Source of the DNA: Lyngbya sp. PCC 8106
Lineage (GTDB): Bacteria > Cyanobacteriota > Cyanobacteriia > Cyanobacteriales > Microcoleaceae
Assembly (NCBI RefSeq): GCF_000169095.1
Contig: NZ_AAVU01000052.1
Span: forward strand, 1 to 45,336
DNA length: 45,336 nt
Direction: 5' to 3'
The translations under genes and the position numbers were made by a program. The notes beneath the pieces were generated by a model. It was not told the DNA's origin and did not search any database. It was given only the letters and a program-made list of their open reading frames with translations. Position 1 is the first letter of the stretch. Each line of letters begins with the position of its first letter. Of the stretch, positions 43,818-45,336 are shown one piece after another.

Positions 43818-44405
43818 TTATTCTTCAACGTCTTTGAAATTAACTCGTTCGTAGATTTCCCCTAACGACATCTGTAACTCAACGGAATCTAAAGTTAACA
43901 CTGAATCTTCGCCCTCATAGTCTGTTAACACCCATTTATTCTCGGTATTTTTAGAAAACTGTTCGAGATAATAGCCGGATTGATCGATTAAAATATATTC
44001 TTGAAAACTGGGAATCGAACGATAGGAACGGAACTTATCTCCTTGATCATAATCTTTCGTTGATTTCGATAAGACTTCCACAATTAACAGAGGATTTGTG
44101 ACAATATCTCGGCGATTTTCTTGATAAATGGGTTCTCCTTCGATTACCATAATATCAGGATAAGTGTAAGTTTGAGTAGAAGGAATCCATAATTTTACAT
44201 CACCAATATAAACCTCATAATCTTGTTCTTGAATGGTTAAGGGAAATCTTTTGTAAAAATTTCCAGCAATTTTGTTATGATTTGTGGTTCCACCAGCCAT
44301 CGCTAAAATTTCTCCATTCCGATATTCGTTTTTAAATTCCGCTTGTTCTTCAAGTTCTAGGTATTCTTCTGGGGTATAAGTTTGTTTTTGAGTTTGTGTC
44401 ACCAT
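43818..44405 (-). CDS. Uma2 family (DUF820) endonuclease-like protein
   Basis: 195 aa from ATG 44405; the frame extends upstream to 44510 but those residues are not family-like. Motifs: TPEEYLELEEQAEFKNEYRNGEILAMAGGT at the N-terminus, YPDIMVIEG, and LIVEVLSKSTKDYDQGDKFRSYRSIPSFQEYILIDQ. The D, E and K positions fit the PD-(D/E)xK-like core of Uma2. These are multicopy in cyanobacteria, with no known target. It converges with the nuclease gene, about 20 bases between. Confidence 0.9.
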   Translation of the reverse strand: MVTQTQKQTYTPEEYLELEEQAEFKNEYRNGEILAMAGGTTNHNKIAGNFYKRFPLTIQEQDYEVYIGDVKLWIPSTQTYTYPDIMVIEGEPIYQENRRDIVTNPLLIVEVLSKSTKDYDQGDKFRSYRSIPSFQEYILIDQSGYYLEQFSKNTENKWVLTDYEGEDSVLTLDSVELQMSLGEIYERVNFKDVEE

Positions 44406-44567
44406 CAAACGAACCTCAGTGTTAGTTTCTTTTATTATATACAGGTCTTGCCACAATTTGAACTTTTTGTCAAGCCGAAAAATGCGATCGCAATGTCGAG
44501 AAAACCTCACCCGATTTTAAACAAATATCGCGTTATATTAAACAAAAGAAGTCAATATAATCAACCC

Positions 44568-44723
44568 ATGAAAGGTAAACAAGTCTTACTCACTGGAGGA
44601 ACTGGGGGTCTCGGCATGGGCGTTACTCCTCTGGCTATTTCTCAGGGTGCAAAAGTCACAATCCCTTATCGTAATGAAACAGAAGTTGAACGTTTAAAAA
44701 GCATTAAAACAAATCATGTTTAA
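44568..44723 (+). pseudogene. truncated short-chain dehydrogenase, first 51 codons
   Basis: ATG 44568 opens MKGKQVLLTGGTGGLGMG, a perfect SDR cofactor motif (TGxxGGLG), and stops after only 51 codons (TAA 44721-44723), where a full SDR needs about 250. The start of beta-2 (GAKVTIPYRN) is also SDR-like. The DNA after the stop does not visibly continue the enzyme. I read it as a gene stump. Confidence 0.65.
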
Positions 44724-44852
44724 TTTCTGCGATTTCTTCTCTGTCTAAAGATAGACGAGTAGAATGTATCCAACCCATTAATCTTATAGAAGTCACCCAA
44801 ACGTTAACGATTTGACGCACCCAATAAGACAGACCACAGAAAAACAAAAATT

Positions 44853-45336
44853 ATGCCAGTAAAAGACGACCAACCCAAATTTCCGAACAATATCCCACTG
44901 GGGAGTATATTATTATGGTTAGCAGGTCTAGTCTTGCTTGCCAATACCTTTTTACCCGGTTTATTTGGACAAAATATTCCGCGTGTTCCCTACAGCTTAT
45001 TCATAGACCAAGTTGAAGACGGAAAAGTTACTCAAGCTTACATCGAGCAAGATCAAATTCGGTATCAACTCAAACCCGAAGGCGAGGAAGAACAAGGACA
45101 AATGCTGTCTACAACACCGATTTTTGACCTCGAACTTCCTAAACGTTTAGAAGACAAAGGCATACAATTTGCAGCCGCCCCACCCCCTCAGAGTAACTGG
45201 TTTACCACCTTACTCGGTTGGGTGATTCCGCCGTTAATATTCGTGGGAATTTGGATTGGTGTCGGCCGCTTTTTACAAAGTCGAGGAGGCGGAGGTTTTG
45301 GAGGGCCGCAAGGGGCGCTTTCTATTAGTAAAAGTA
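44853..45336 (+). CDS. ftsH: FtsH protease, 5' part
   Basis: ATG 44853, open to the window edge (161 complete codons). First membrane helix at about residues 15-34 (SILLWLAGLVLLANTFLPG), the extracytoplasmic domain with VPYSLFIDQVEDGKVTQAYIEQDQIRYQL, and a second helix around 125-145, followed by the Gly-rich linker that precedes the AAA+ domain. This is the membrane part of an FtsH of the FtsH1/FtsH4-like type as I remember it. The catalytic region is outside the window. It is a different gene from the one at 22973-24895. Confidence 0.88.
   Translation, partial: MPVKDDQPKFPNNIPLGSILLWLAGLVLLANTFLPGLFGQNIPRVPYSLFIDQVEDGKVTQAYIEQDQIRYQLKPEGEEEQGQMLSTTPIFDLELPKRLEDKGIQFAAAPPPQSNWFTTLLGWVIPPLIFVGIWIGVGRFLQSRGGGGFGGPQGALSISKS

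Overview
The window is cyanobacterial chromosome, probably from a filamentous, moderately AT-rich (Oscillatoriales-like) species. The evidence is: the photosystem I pair psaL-psaI, a CyanoQ/PsbQ lipoprotein, many HIP1 palindromes GCGATCGC (for example 1786-1793, 2443-2450, 13311-13318, 22844-22851, 39927-39934), a four-ACT-domain aspartate kinase, two FtsH genes, and cyanobacterial families such as DUF4058, Uma2 and TIGR04168. The species assignment is inference.

Left part (1-14.9 kb). A structured non-coding stretch ending in a terminator lies at the edge. It is followed by a 51-aa micro-gene, tldD (minus), tRNA-Ser(UGA) (minus), a TIGR04168 phosphoesterase (minus) and nadA. A DUF4157 (eCIS core) protein with an amidoligase-like C-terminus sits just before two glycosyltransferases of the arsenosugar-associated families. 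Then come psaL-psaI with a terminator, a repeat-built coiled-coil protein with an N-terminal DNA-binding-like motif, and the divergent iron-type ABC genes futC/futB without a binding protein. A DUF4058 protein and a mannosyl-3-phosphoglycerate phosphatase-like HAD enzyme close this part.

Middle (14.9-29.8 kb). Mostly housekeeping genes: a cupin, a ThiO-like FAD oxidase, psbQ, an SDR, a methyltransferase, a CHAP amidase and DUF924. An O-antigen-ligase-like membrane protein is preceded by two overlapping small genes. A MAPEG protein, ftsH, a roughly 600-bp gene-free gap, a sodium/proline-type symporter, DUF427 and two coiled-coil proteins follow. Just after the second coiled-coil gene is a start-less coding remnant.

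Right part (29.8-45.3 kb). A DUF318-type permease and a TIGR03943 protein form a pair. A four-helix-bundle (S23/IVP-type) gene, bounded by inverted GGGAACAG copies, lies between them. A 750-bp non-coding stretch holds hairpins like IS200/IS605 right ends and a long-range-paired RNA-like domain. lysC, a membrane-anchored phosphoesterase, a 22-codon ORF with a strong ribosome-binding site and terminator, two small cyanobacterial proteins, a XisF-like recombinase with an apparently degenerate catalytic motif, and a VOC protein come next.

The most interesting module is at 39756-43796: a winged-helix-like protein, a P-loop ATPase and a DUF1802-like protein fused to a PD-(D/E)xK nuclease. The last two overlap by ATGA. 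This has the composition of a compact, possibly undescribed, defence or DNA-conflict system. The window ends with a Uma2 gene, a truncated SDR and the 5' part of a second ftsH.
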